The notes: generated by a model not told the origin, from the sequence alone. 7,165 bases of DNA from Pseudomonadota bacterium (GCA_021808985.1 JAKBAQ010000027.1:11195-18359), one strand, 5' to 3'; counted from the first letter of the stretch, positions 1 through 7,165 are shown. A program made the numbers and translations.

Positions 1-13
1 GGGGAACACCATG

Positions 14-20
14 AAAGGTG
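14..20 (+). promoter_or_regulatory. Shine-Dalgarno of the pterin dehydratase gene, deciding its start
   Basis: AAAGGTG lies 6 bases before the ATG at 27. An in-frame GTG at 18 would give three more residues but sits inside this purine-rich element and has no well-spaced ribosome site of its own. The ATG at 27 is therefore the better start. A further ATG at 11 is in another frame and stops after 11 codons. Confidence 0.55.
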
Positions 21-26
21 ATTGCC

Positions 27-314
27 ATGAAACTGCTCAAGCCTGAGGATTTGGGCGCCCTGCCGGGGAAATGGGCGCTGGCGGCGGATGGAAAGTCGAT
101 CCATCAATCGTTCAAGTTCAAGTCGTTCGCGGAGGCGTGGTCGTTCATGTCGCATGTGGCGTTGCTGGCGGAGAAGATGGACCATCATCCTGACTGGTCA
201 AATTCGTACAACAAGGTGGCGATTACGCTGACCACGCATGCGGCGGGCGGGGTGACGCGCAGGGACCTGGCGCTGGCGCAGGCGATTACGGATTTTGTCT
301 GGGTGGCGGGATAG
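27..314 (+). CDS. phhB: 4a-hydroxytetrahydrobiopterin dehydratase (pterin-4a-carbinolamine dehydratase)
   Basis: This small cytoplasmic enzyme (95 residues from ATG 27; 98 from GTG 18) dehydrates 4a-hydroxytetrahydrobiopterin to the quinonoid dihydropterin. That step regenerates the cofactor used by aromatic amino acid hydroxylases such as phenylalanine hydroxylase. The family signature is plain: EKMDHHPDW at about residues 49-57 contains the His-His-Pro pair of the active site, followed by NKV, then THAAGGVT with a third conserved His near residue 71, and an Asp near residue 80. The length is normal for the family and the protein looks complete. No phenylalanine hydroxylase gene lies in the window, so the partner must be elsewhere or the enzyme handles another pterin. 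Its stop is 141 bases before dnaK, and a promoter-like element intervenes, so it is probably not in the dnaK transcript. The family call is secure; the symbol follows the bacterial homologue. Confidence 0.92.
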   Translation: MKLLKPEDLGALPGKWALAADGKSIHQSFKFKSFAEAWSFMSHVALLAEKMDHHPDWSNSYNKVAITLTTHAAGGVTRRDLALAQAITDFVWVAG

Positions 315-352
315 AGCGTTTACGCCGCGGCATGGCCGGGTGGAGAAAAAAC

Positions 353-383
353 CTCTTGTGCCGGGGGTGCGGTTTGAATACAT
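353..383 (+). promoter_or_regulatory. putative RpoH (sigma-32) heat-shock promoter of dnaK
   Basis: CTCTTGTG at 353-360 and ATACAT at 378-383 are separated by 17 bases. From memory, the alphaproteobacterial RpoH consensus is close to CNCTTGAA, 17 bases, then CCANAT. The CTTG core, the spacing and the A-N-A-T end of the -10 element agree, while the CC at the start of the -10 and the AA after CTTG do not. It would start transcription near 390, leaving a dnaK leader of about 65 bases. No CIRCE inverted repeat (TTAGCACTC/GAGTGCTAA) is visible between the dehydratase gene and dnaK. Assignment is by pattern only; a housekeeping promoter overlapping the same bases is possible. Confidence 0.42.
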
Positions 384-440
384 GGGACGCGTTGTTCAAA
401 GGGGTTTTTTCGGTGCTTCGGGCCGGGGAAATCCGCTGCA

Positions 441-446
441 AAGGAG
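441..446 (+). promoter_or_regulatory. Shine-Dalgarno of dnaK
   Basis: AAGGAG lies 9 bases before the dnaK ATG at 456, a strong match to the 16S rRNA tail. A run of six T at 405-410 could pair with AAAGGA at 440-445 using two G-U pairs, which raises the possibility of temperature-dependent occlusion (see findings). Confidence 0.7.
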
Positions 447-455
447 CTATTTAAG

Positions 456-2375
<1,920 letters not shown>

Positions 2376-2401
2376 CCGCGCGCGTGGCGAGGCTTGAATT
2401 G

Positions 2402-2428
2402 ATCCCGGGGCGGTGCTCCGGGATTTTT
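2402..2428 (+). terminator. rho-independent terminator-like hairpin between dnaK and dnaJ
   Basis: ATCCCGG (2402-2408) pairs perfectly with CCGGGAT (2418-2424). The stem extends inward by one G-U pair and two G-C pairs, giving about ten base pairs around a three-base loop (2412-2414). Five T (2424-2428) follow, the first of them shared with the stem. This is a good intrinsic terminator shape 26 bases after the dnaK stop. It could end most dnaK transcripts and let a fraction continue into dnaJ, or protect the dnaK 3' end after processing. I see no convincing promoter between it and the dnaJ start, so leaky read-through is the simpler reading. Confidence 0.72.
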
Positions 2429-2464
2429 CAGTTATAGAGTTGAGACAAGGAAACCGTCGCCGTT

Positions 2465-3592
2465 ATGGCCAAACAGGATTATTACGCCACTCTGGGGGTG
2501 GAGCGCGGCGCCAGCGCCGAGGAGATGAAGAAGGCTTATCGCCGGCTGGCGATGCAGTATCATCCGGACCGTAACCCTGGCGACGCCAAGGCGGAGGCGA
2601 AGTTCAAGGAGCTGAACGAAGCCTACGACGTGCTGAAGGACGACCAGAAGCGCGGCGCCTATGACCGCTATGGCCATGCGGCCTTTGAAAATGGCGGCAA
2701 TGGCGCGGGAGCCGGGGGGTTTGGCTTCGAGGGCGGGCTTGGCGATATTTTCGAACAGATGTTCGGCGGCGGACGCCGGGGCGGCGGGGCGCAGCAGCAG
2801 ACCGGGGCGGATATCAAGACCCAGGTCGAGATCGACATGGTGGAGGCGTTTACCGGCCTGAAGACCAATGTGCGGGTGCCGACGCGCATGACCTGCGATG
2901 CTTGCAGCGGCAGCGGATCAGCGGACAAGAATGCCAGCGCGGAGACTTGCGGCACCTGCGGCGGGGCCGGGCGGGTGCGCGCGCAGCAGGGGTTTTTCGT
3001 GGTGGAGCGGACCTGCCCGACCTGCGGCGGCGCGGGGCGCATGGTGCGCAACCCGTGCCGGGTGTGCGCGGGCGTTGGCACCGTGCCGCGGGAGAAGACG
3101 CTCTCGGTGCAGATACCGGCCGGGGTGGAGGATGGCACGCGCATCCGGCTCTCGGGCGAGGGCGAGGCTGGCGGGCGCGGCGCGCCGCCGGGCGATTTGT
3201 ATGTGCATATATCCGTGCGCCCGCATGCGATTTTCCAGCGCGACGGGGCGAATATATTCTGCCGGGTGCCGCTGCGCATGACGCAGGCGGCGCTGGGCGG
3301 CGAGGTTGAGGTGCCGGCCATCGACGGGACGGCGGCGAAGGTGAAAATTCCGGCGGGGACACAGACGGGCGACCAGTTCCGGCTGCGGGGCAAGGGGTTC
3401 TCGGTGCTGCGCAGCGCGCAGCGGGGGGATATGTATATCCAGGTTGCGGTGGAGACGCCGCAGAAGCTGACGCGCCGCCAGCGCGAGCTGCTGGAGGAGT
3501 TTGAGCATGAGTCCAAGAGCTATGGCGCGGGCAGCCCGGAGCATGAGGGATTCTTCGCCAAGGTGAGGGATTTTTTCGAGGGGCGCGGGTAG
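2465..3592 (+). CDS. dnaJ: co-chaperone DnaJ (Hsp40, class I)
   Basis: DnaJ delivers unfolded substrates to DnaK and stimulates DnaK ATP hydrolysis through its J domain. The 375-residue protein has all class I parts. The J domain spans residues 1-70, with the essential HPD at 33-35. A Gly/Phe-rich region runs from about 76 to 110, including GFGFEGG and FGGG. The zinc-binding domain has four CxxCxGxG-type repeats with cysteines at 144/147, 162/165, 184/187 and 198/201. The C-terminal substrate-binding domains run from about 210 to 340. All eight zinc cysteines are present, although the fourth repeat reads CRVCAGVG. The start ATG has AAGGAA 12 bases upstream, a rather long spacing. The 89-base gap from dnaK carries a terminator-like hairpin, so its supply relative to DnaK may be reduced at transcription. 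The length is normal and the frame intact. Confidence 0.98.
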   Translation: MAKQDYYATLGVERGASAEEMKKAYRRLAMQYHPDRNPGDAKAEAKFKELNEAYDVLKDDQKRGAYDRYGHAAFENGGNGAGAGGFGFEGGLGDIFEQMFGGGRRGGGAQQQTGADIKTQVEIDMVEAFTGLKTNVRVPTRMTCDACSGSGSADKNASAETCGTCGGAGRVRAQQGFFVVERTCPTCGGAGRMVRNPCRVCAGVGTVPREKTLSVQIPAGVEDGTRIRLSGEGEAGGRGAPPGDLYVHISVRPHAIFQRDGANIFCRVPLRMTQAALGGEVEVPAIDGTAAKVKIPAGTQTGDQFRLRGKGFSVLRSAQRGDMYIQVAVETPQKLTRRQRELLEEFEHESKSYGAGSPEHEGFFAKVRDFFEGRG

Positions 3593-3609
3593 GAGGTTTC
3601 CGCTTTTTT
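3585..3609 (+). terminator. possible intrinsic terminator overlapping the dnaJ stop
   Basis: GCGGG (3585-3589) can pair with TCCGC (3599-3603), with one G-U pair and a nine-base loop containing the dnaJ stop codon. Six T follow immediately (3604-3609). The stem is short, so termination would be weak to moderate. It is the only terminator candidate between dnaJ and the lipoprotein gene. Confidence 0.4.
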
Positions 3610-3633
3610 GCCGTAATCGGGGGGTAGGTGTCG

Positions 3634-3651
3634 TTACGATACGAATTGTAA
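3634..3651. promoter_or_regulatory. 18-base imperfect palindrome, possible operator
   Basis: TTACGATACGAATTGTAA reads as an inverted repeat: seven of nine pairs are Watson-Crick, one is G-T and one (A-A) is a mismatch. It lies about 90 bases before the preferred lipoprotein start, in an AT-richer patch of an otherwise very GC-rich region. The size and symmetry suit a dimeric repressor site, but no regulator gene is in the window and no clear -35/-10 pair overlaps it. Function is inferred from symmetry and position only. Confidence 0.3.
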
Positions 3652-3728
3652 GAGGCCGGGTTGTTGCGTTGCGGGATGCGGCGCGGGCGCTTACATACCC
3701 CCCAGGAAAGCCGGGATGGACCTTGTGC

Positions 3729-3733
3729 AGGAG
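3729..3733 (+). promoter_or_regulatory. Shine-Dalgarno favouring the lipoprotein start at 3740
   Basis: AGGAG sits 6 bases before the ATG at 3740, the best-placed ribosome site in this area. An earlier in-frame ATG at 3716 has a weaker AGGAAAG at 3704-3710. The next in-frame ATG, at 3770, would leave a signal peptide without positive residues. Confidence 0.5.
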
Positions 3734-3739
3734 CTGAAG

Positions 3740-4288
3740 ATGGTGCCCAGAATGTTGCTCACCAGGAAGATGGCCAATTTTGGACTGGCGCTGCTGCCGG
3801 TTGTGGCGCTGGGCGCCTGCTCGGTGGCGCCGCCGACCGGGCCTTCGGTGGTGGCGATGCCGGGGCCGGGGAAGACGTTTCCGGAATTTCAGCGCGATGA
3901 TGCCTATTGCCGGAATTATGCGCAGTCTAGCATGGGCGGTGCCGGCCAGGAGGCGGCCAATGCGCAGAACAACGCCACCACGACCGCGGTGGCGGGGACG
4001 CTGATAGGTGCCGCCGCCGGTGCGGCGCTTGGCTCGCTGGGTGGTGATGTGGGGACTGGGGCGGCGCTTGGCGCCGGCGCCGGGTTGCTGGGCGGGGCTT
4101 CAGTTGCGGGAAATAATACTCAGGCTGCTGCGGATTCCCTGCAACGCCGCTATGACATCGCGTATGCCCAATGCATGGTCGGAAATGGTGAGACGATTCA
4201 AGGTGGCCCTGCGCCTTCCTCTTATGGCTACGGCTACAGCGCCCCGCCTCCGCCTCCGGGATATTACCCCGGACCTGGCCCTTACTGA
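3740..4288 (+). CDS. putative glycine-zipper outer-envelope lipoprotein
   Basis: From ATG 3740 the product has 182 residues; a start at 3716 gives 190. The N-terminus is a lipoprotein signal: positive residues Arg4, Arg9 and Lys10, a hydrophobic stretch FGLALLPVVALG, and a lipobox ALGAC with the modified Cys at residue 27. A Pro-rich segment follows, then a conserved-looking block with DDAYCRNYAQ. A glycine-zipper segment of about 45 residues (roughly 83-128) repeats G/A at close spacing (GAAAGAALG, GTGAALGAGAGLLGG) and could form a packed membrane hairpin. After it comes YDIAYAQCMVGNG, whose Cys may pair with the Cys of the earlier block if oxidised. The C-terminus is rich in Tyr, Gly and Pro. 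Similar glycine-zipper proteins occur in proteobacterial envelopes, mostly without known function, so I assign none. The last 65 bases overlap the likely tonB start in another frame, suggesting co-expression. Confidence 0.8.
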   Translation: MVPRMLLTRKMANFGLALLPVVALGACSVAPPTGPSVVAMPGPGKTFPEFQRDDAYCRNYAQSSMGGAGQEAANAQNNATTTAVAGTLIGAAAGAALGSLGGDVGTGAALGAGAGLLGGASVAGNNTQAAADSLQRRYDIAYAQCMVGNGETIQGGPAPSSYGYGYSAPPPPPGYYPGPGPY

Positions 4289-5147
4289 GCCAAGCGGCGC
4301 CACAGACCTGATTGAGCTGGCGGCGGGAGAGCCTCTCGCCGCCCCGTTGCGCGTGCAGCGCTGGCGCCCCTGGTATTGGGCGGCGGCGGTGCTGCTGCAT
4401 GTGCTGGCGATTGCGTTTTTGCTGCTGTTCGCCTGGCGGCGCCAGCCGCAGGAGGCGGCGCAGAGCCCGCCGGGAATCTCGGTGGTGTTTGACAATGGCG
4501 GCGCGCAGCAGACCACGGCGCCGCAGGCCCCCGTGCATGGGCCCTCCAGCCCGGCGCAGGCGCCGCCGCCAGCCGCCCCGCCGCCACCGCAGCAGGCGCA
4601 GCCGCCGCAGACGGAGGTGAACCTGAACATGCCCGACATGCCGCAGGCCACCGTGCAGAGCGCGCCGCAGCCACAGAATCAGCCCAGGCCGGTGCGGCGG
4701 CCAAGCCCTCCGGCGCCGCGCAAGTATCTGGTGATGAATGATATGTCCTATGGCACGCCGGCGCCGCCGGTTCCGCCCGCGCCGCGGGGGCTGAATTTGA
4801 GCTTGCCGATGTCTGACGCGCAGGCGGCGAATGCGCCGGAACTGACGGTTAAGGGGGATATTGGCGCGGATTGGGATGCGGCGCTCAGCAAATGGGTGAA
4901 TGAGCATAAATATTATCCGGAGGCGGCGGCGGAGCAGGGGCAGCAGGGGAATGTGGAGGTGGAGTTCACCGTGGACAGGAAGGGAAATGTCACCGGGTTG
5001 CATATGCTGAGCGGCTCCGGATCGCCGTTTTTGGACCAGGCGTGGCTGGGCTTGTTCGCCGAAAACCAGTTGCCGCCGTTTCCGCCGGGGACGAAGGCCA
5101 ACCACATTACCGTGGACGCCACCATGCATTACGAGATTATTCCTTAA
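4224..5147 (+). CDS. TonB-family energy transducer protein
   Basis: TonB-type proteins are anchored in the inner membrane, span the periplasm and pass energy from an ExbB/ExbD proton channel to outer-membrane transporters. From ATG 4224 the product has 307 residues. A short cytoplasmic part ends in Arg-rich RVQRWRPW. One membrane helix follows at about 50-71 (WYWAAAVLLHVLAIAFLLLFAW), with His59 placed like the functionally important transmembrane His of E. coli TonB; the Ser four residues before it there is Ala55 here. A long Pro/Gln/Ala-rich spacer (about 100-190) precedes a TonB C-terminal domain from about 215: W217, the YYPEAA motif at 230, GNVEVEFTVDRKGNVTG, then LDQAW and LPPFPP. The start is uncertain. 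ATG 4224 lies inside the lipoprotein gene in another frame and has no good Shine-Dalgarno. GTG 4203, ATG 4185 and TTG 4347 are alternatives, all keeping the helix. No exbB, exbD or receptor gene is present, so the substrate is unknown. Confidence 0.87.
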   Translation: MATATAPRLRLRDITPDLALTEPSGATDLIELAAGEPLAAPLRVQRWRPWYWAAAVLLHVLAIAFLLLFAWRRQPQEAAQSPPGISVVFDNGGAQQTTAPQAPVHGPSSPAQAPPPAAPPPPQQAQPPQTEVNLNMPDMPQATVQSAPQPQNQPRPVRRPSPPAPRKYLVMNDMSYGTPAPPVPPAPRGLNLSLPMSDAQAANAPELTVKGDIGADWDAALSKWVNEHKYYPEAAAEQGQQGNVEVEFTVDRKGNVTGLHMLSGSGSPFLDQAWLGLFAENQLPPFPPGTKANHITVDATMHYEIIP

Positions 5148-5195
5148 CGCAGCTTATCGCTTGCGCCGACTCGGTTTTCGCGATTCAAGCGAGGG

Positions 5196-6968
5196 ATGAG
5201 TGATGAGCATGCGCTGGGCGTGAAAGAAAGCCTGACCGGGCGGCGGTGGGTGTGGCGCGCGGGAGATGCCGGCCGGGTGGGGCAGGGGCTGGCGCAGGCA
5301 CTGGGCGTGCCGGAGCTGGTGGGCCGCATGCTGGCCGCGCGCGGGGTGAGCGCCGGGGATGCGCCGGATTATCTGGACCCGACATTGCGGGCGATGCTGC
5401 CGGACCCTTCCAGCATTGTGGACATGGACGCGGCCGCCGCGCGGATGGCCGATGCCGTGATGCGGGGCGAATGCGTTGGGGTGTTTGGCGACTATGACGT
5501 GGACGGGGCGTGCAGCGCCGCCATGATGGTGACGCTGCTGCGCGAGTTGGGCTGCGAGGTGGTGCACCATGTGCCGGACCGCATATTGGAGGGCTATGGG
5601 CCCAACAGCCAGGCGCTGCGCGGCATGGCGGAGCGCGGGGCGCGGCTGCTGATTTGCGTGGATTGCGGCACGGGGGCGCATGCCGCCTTCGCGCCGCTGC
5701 ATAACATGGCCGATGTGCTGGTGTTCGACCACCACAAGACGGAGGGGGTGCAGGCGCCGATCCGCGCCACGGTGAACCCGAACCGGCTGGATTGCGGCTC
5801 GGGACTGACGACGCTGTGCGCGACGGGGGTGGCGTTTATCGGGTGCATTGCGCTGGTGCGGGAGCTGCGGCGGCGCGGGTTTTTCAACGGCCGGGCGGAG
5901 CCGGACCTGCGCGAGATGCTGGACCTGGTGGCGCTGGCGACGGTGTGCGACGTGATGCCGCTGACCGGGCTGAACCGCGCCTTTGTGACGCAGGGGCTGC
6001 GCGTGATGGCCAGGCGCGCGCGGCCGGGCATTGCGGCCCTGCTGGATGTGGCGAAGCTGGCCGAGGCGCCCACGCCGATGCATTGCGGCTTTGCGCTGGG
6101 GCCGCGGATTAATGCCGCGGGGCGCATTGCCGAGCCGGACATGGGCTTGCGGCTGCTGTTGACACAGGACCCCGACGCCGCCGCGGCGATTGCCCAGACG
6201 CTGGATGAGGTGAACCGCCAGCGCCAGGCGGTGGAGGCGGCGATTGTGGGCGAGGCGATGGCGATGGCGCAGGCGCAGATGGAGGCCGGGTATCCGGTGC
6301 TTCTGCTGGCGCGGGAGGGCTGGCACCCGGGTGTTGTGGGGATTGTGGCGGGGCGCGTGAAGGAGAAATTCAACCGGCCGGCGCTGGTGGCGGGCATTAC
6401 CGAGGGGTTGGCTAAGGGGTCTGGACGGTCTGTGCCTGGGGTGGACCTGGGGGCGGCGGTGATTGCGGCGCGGCAGAGCGGGCTGCTGAGCACGGGCGGC
6501 GGACATGCGATGGCGGCGGGGTTCTCGGCGCCGCAGGACGCGCTGGCGGCGTTTCATGGGTTTTTGAACGAGCGGCTGGCGAGTGCGGCAAACCTGCCGG
6601 GGGCTGAGGCGCTGACGCTGGAGGGCGTGTTGGCGGTGGGCGCCGCGGACGCCAAGCTGGCCCAGATGGTGGCGCGGCTGGGGCCGTTTGGCACGGGCAA
6701 CCATGAGCCGCTGTTTGTGCTGCCGCGCGCGCGGGTGGTGAAGGCGGACCGGATTGGCAAGGATGGCGCTACGATCCGCGCCATGGTGGAAGGCGAGGGC
6801 GGCGGACGGCTGAAGGTGCTGCTCTTCCGCGCCAAGGAGGGGCCGCTGGCGGAGGCTTTGTCACGCGCGGGGGCGGCGCCTTTGCATCTGGCAGGGTATT
6901 TGCGCGCGGAAACCTGGCAGGGACGAGTTTCAGCGGGTTTTTTTGTGACAGACGCCGCCCCGGCTTGA
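5196..6968 (+). CDS. recJ: single-stranded-DNA-specific 5'-3' exonuclease RecJ
   Basis: RecJ degrades single-stranded DNA from 5' ends in recombination, mismatch repair and stalled-fork processing. The 590-residue protein carries the DHH-family motifs in order: DYDVDG at 99-104 in the context GDYDVDGACSA, VDCGTG with Asp156, FDHHKTEG with the DHH triad at 178-180, and CDVMP with Asp252. These supply the acidic and His ligands of the metal centre. GPRINAAGR follows at 302-310. The DHHA1 part has GWHPGVVGIVAGR, GSGRSVPG and the GGGHAMAAG motif with His437. The C-terminal 120 residues fit the OB-fold nucleic-acid-binding domain. Length is typical. ATG 5196 is the first possible start after the tonB stop in this frame; GAGGG directly abuts it, leaving no normal spacer, so initiation may be weak or coupled to tonB, which ends 48 bases upstream. 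GTG 5220 is a less likely alternative. All key residues appear intact. Confidence 0.97.
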   Translation: MSDEHALGVKESLTGRRWVWRAGDAGRVGQGLAQALGVPELVGRMLAARGVSAGDAPDYLDPTLRAMLPDPSSIVDMDAAAARMADAVMRGECVGVFGDYDVDGACSAAMMVTLLRELGCEVVHHVPDRILEGYGPNSQALRGMAERGARLLICVDCGTGAHAAFAPLHNMADVLVFDHHKTEGVQAPIRATVNPNRLDCGSGLTTLCATGVAFIGCIALVRELRRRGFFNGRAEPDLREMLDLVALATVCDVMPLTGLNRAFVTQGLRVMARRARPGIAALLDVAKLAEAPTPMHCGFALGPRINAAGRIAEPDMGLRLLLTQDPDAAAAIAQTLDEVNRQRQAVEAAIVGEAMAMAQAQMEAGYPVLLLAREGWHPGVVGIVAGRVKEKFNRPALVAGITEGLAKGSGRSVPGVDLGAAVIAARQSGLLSTGGGHAMAAGFSAPQDALAAFHGFLNERLASAANLPGAEALTLEGVLAVGAADAKLAQMVARLGPFGTGNHEPLFVLPRARVVKADRIGKDGATIRAMVEGEGGGRLKVLLFRAKEGPLAEALSRAGAAPLHLAGYLRAETWQGRVSAGFFVTDAAPA

Positions 6969-7004
6969 CCCGGAGGGACTTGCGGGCTAGGTGCTGCATG
7001 CCTC

Positions 7005-7080
7005 GTCCCGTTCGTCTAGAGGCCTAGGACGCTGCCCTCTCACGGCGGTAACAGGGGTTCGAATCCCCTACGGGACGCCA
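7005..7080 (+). tRNA. tRNA-Glu, anticodon CUC (reads GAG)
   Basis: A complete 76-base cloverleaf is present. The acceptor stem GTCCCGT (7005-7011) pairs fully with ACGGGAC (7070-7076), followed by discriminator G and an encoded CCA (7078-7080). The D arm contains TAGAGGCCTAGGAC. The anticodon stem CTGCC (7032-7036) pairs with GGCGG (7044-7048) with one G-U pair. The loop is CTCTCAC, giving anticodon CTC at 7039-7041. The T arm is AGGGG, TTCGAAT, CCCCT (7053-7069). The sequence closely resembles bacterial tRNA-Glu. A CUC isoacceptor reads GAG only, which fits a GC-rich genome where GAG is the common Glu codon; a UUC isoacceptor must exist elsewhere for GAA. It starts 36 bases after the recJ stop. 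Confidence 0.97.
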
Positions 7081-7126
7081 GCTTTTCAATCAGTTATGTG
7101 GGTTTTGGCGGTGCAGTGGGGTGCCG

Positions 7127-7153
7127 TGCATCAATCTGGCTCAAGCCAATGCA
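7127..7153. repeat. nested inverted repeats downstream of tRNA-Glu
   Basis: TGGCT (7137-7141) and AGCCA (7144-7148) form a perfect inverted repeat with a two-base centre. They are flanked by TGCAT (7127-7131) and ATGCA (7149-7153), a second inverted pair placed asymmetrically. No T-run follows, so this is not a standard terminator. The 85 bases from 7081 to the window end hold no recognisable gene; whether this belongs to the tRNA 3' end or to a neighbouring gene's control region cannot be told. Confidence 0.3.
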
Positions 7154-7165
7154 ATTGATCCAGCT

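Noticed and set aside
2393..2437. A dnaJ promoter using CTTGAA at 2393 and TTATAG at 2432
   Set aside because: The gap between the elements is far too long for either sigma-70 or RpoH promoters, and the terminator hairpin lies between them.
2661..2861. Small plus-strand open frames inside dnaJ (also near 2898-3309)
   Set aside because: They are alternate frames of a gene with complete J, Gly/Phe, zinc and C-terminal domains, with biased Arg/Ala composition and no motifs.
3669..3697. A sigma-70 promoter TTGCGG / TACATA before the lipoprotein gene
   Set aside because: The spacing of 17 is right, but both hexamers match poorly, and such matches are expected by chance; not strong enough to list.
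4008..4223. Upstream extension of the TonB-like frame to an ATG at 4008
   Set aside because: This part runs out of frame through the glycine-zipper coding region, reads as an Arg/Trp-rich chance sequence, and would create a 281-base overlap. A start at 4224 or later is more believable.
4560..4620. Low-complexity CCGCCG-type repeats in tonB as a possible DNA repeat element
   Set aside because: They encode the Pro/Gln/Ala spacer normal for TonB proteins and are irregular, so no independent repeat element is supported.
3927..5129. A 400-codon minus-strand open frame across the lipoprotein and tonB genes
   Set aside because: Its composition is dominated by Arg, His and Pro and mirrors the Pro-rich tonB spacer; it has no motif, so it is a shadow of the sense genes.
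5154..6704. A 516-codon open frame on the minus strand across recJ
   Set aside because: It lies wholly opposite recJ, has an Arg/His/Gln/Pro-rich composition typical of antisense frames in GC-rich genes, and shows no recognisable domain.

Overview
The window is a compact, GC-rich, all-plus-strand stretch of a chromosome, most likely from an alphaproteobacterium. The order Rhodospirillales or family Acetobacteraceae is an impression from protein wording and base composition, not a proven assignment. Supporting points are the strong G/C third-position bias, a dnaK-dnaJ pair with no CIRCE operator visible upstream, a dnaK upstream region resembling an alphaproteobacterial RpoH promoter, and alphaproteobacterial-looking DnaK and RecJ sequences.

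Layout from left to right. Positions 27-314 encode a small pterin-4a-carbinolamine dehydratase. Positions 315-455 carry a putative heat-shock promoter and the dnaK leader. Positions 456-2375 are dnaK. An 89-base gap with a good intrinsic-terminator hairpin leads to dnaJ (2465-3592). A gap of about 147 bases holds a possible terminator and an 18-base imperfect palindrome. Next come a glycine-zipper lipoprotein (3740-4288), a TonB-type energy transducer whose best ATG lies inside the lipoprotein gene in another frame (4224-5147), the single-strand exonuclease recJ (5196-6968) and a tRNA-Glu with anticodon CUC (7005-7080). The last 85 bases contain no recognised gene.

Functionally, DnaK and DnaJ are an Hsp70/Hsp40 folding machine; their nucleotide-exchange factor GrpE is not in the window. 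The lipoprotein and the TonB-like protein are probably both envelope components. They sit together in an overlapping arrangement that suggests co-expression or translational coupling. RecJ serves DNA repair and recombination and follows tonB by only 48 bases, so it may be read from the same transcript. The dehydratase recycles oxidised pterin cofactor, but no phenylalanine hydroxylase gene is present here.

This is mostly ordinary housekeeping chromosome. I see no mobile element, CRISPR array, phage gene or defence system, and no convincing sign of a wholly new system. The points worth a second look are small-scale: the hairpin between dnaK and dnaJ, a U-run that could pair with the dnaK Shine-Dalgarno, the palindrome before the lipoprotein gene, the lipoprotein/tonB overlap, and inverted repeats just after the tRNA.
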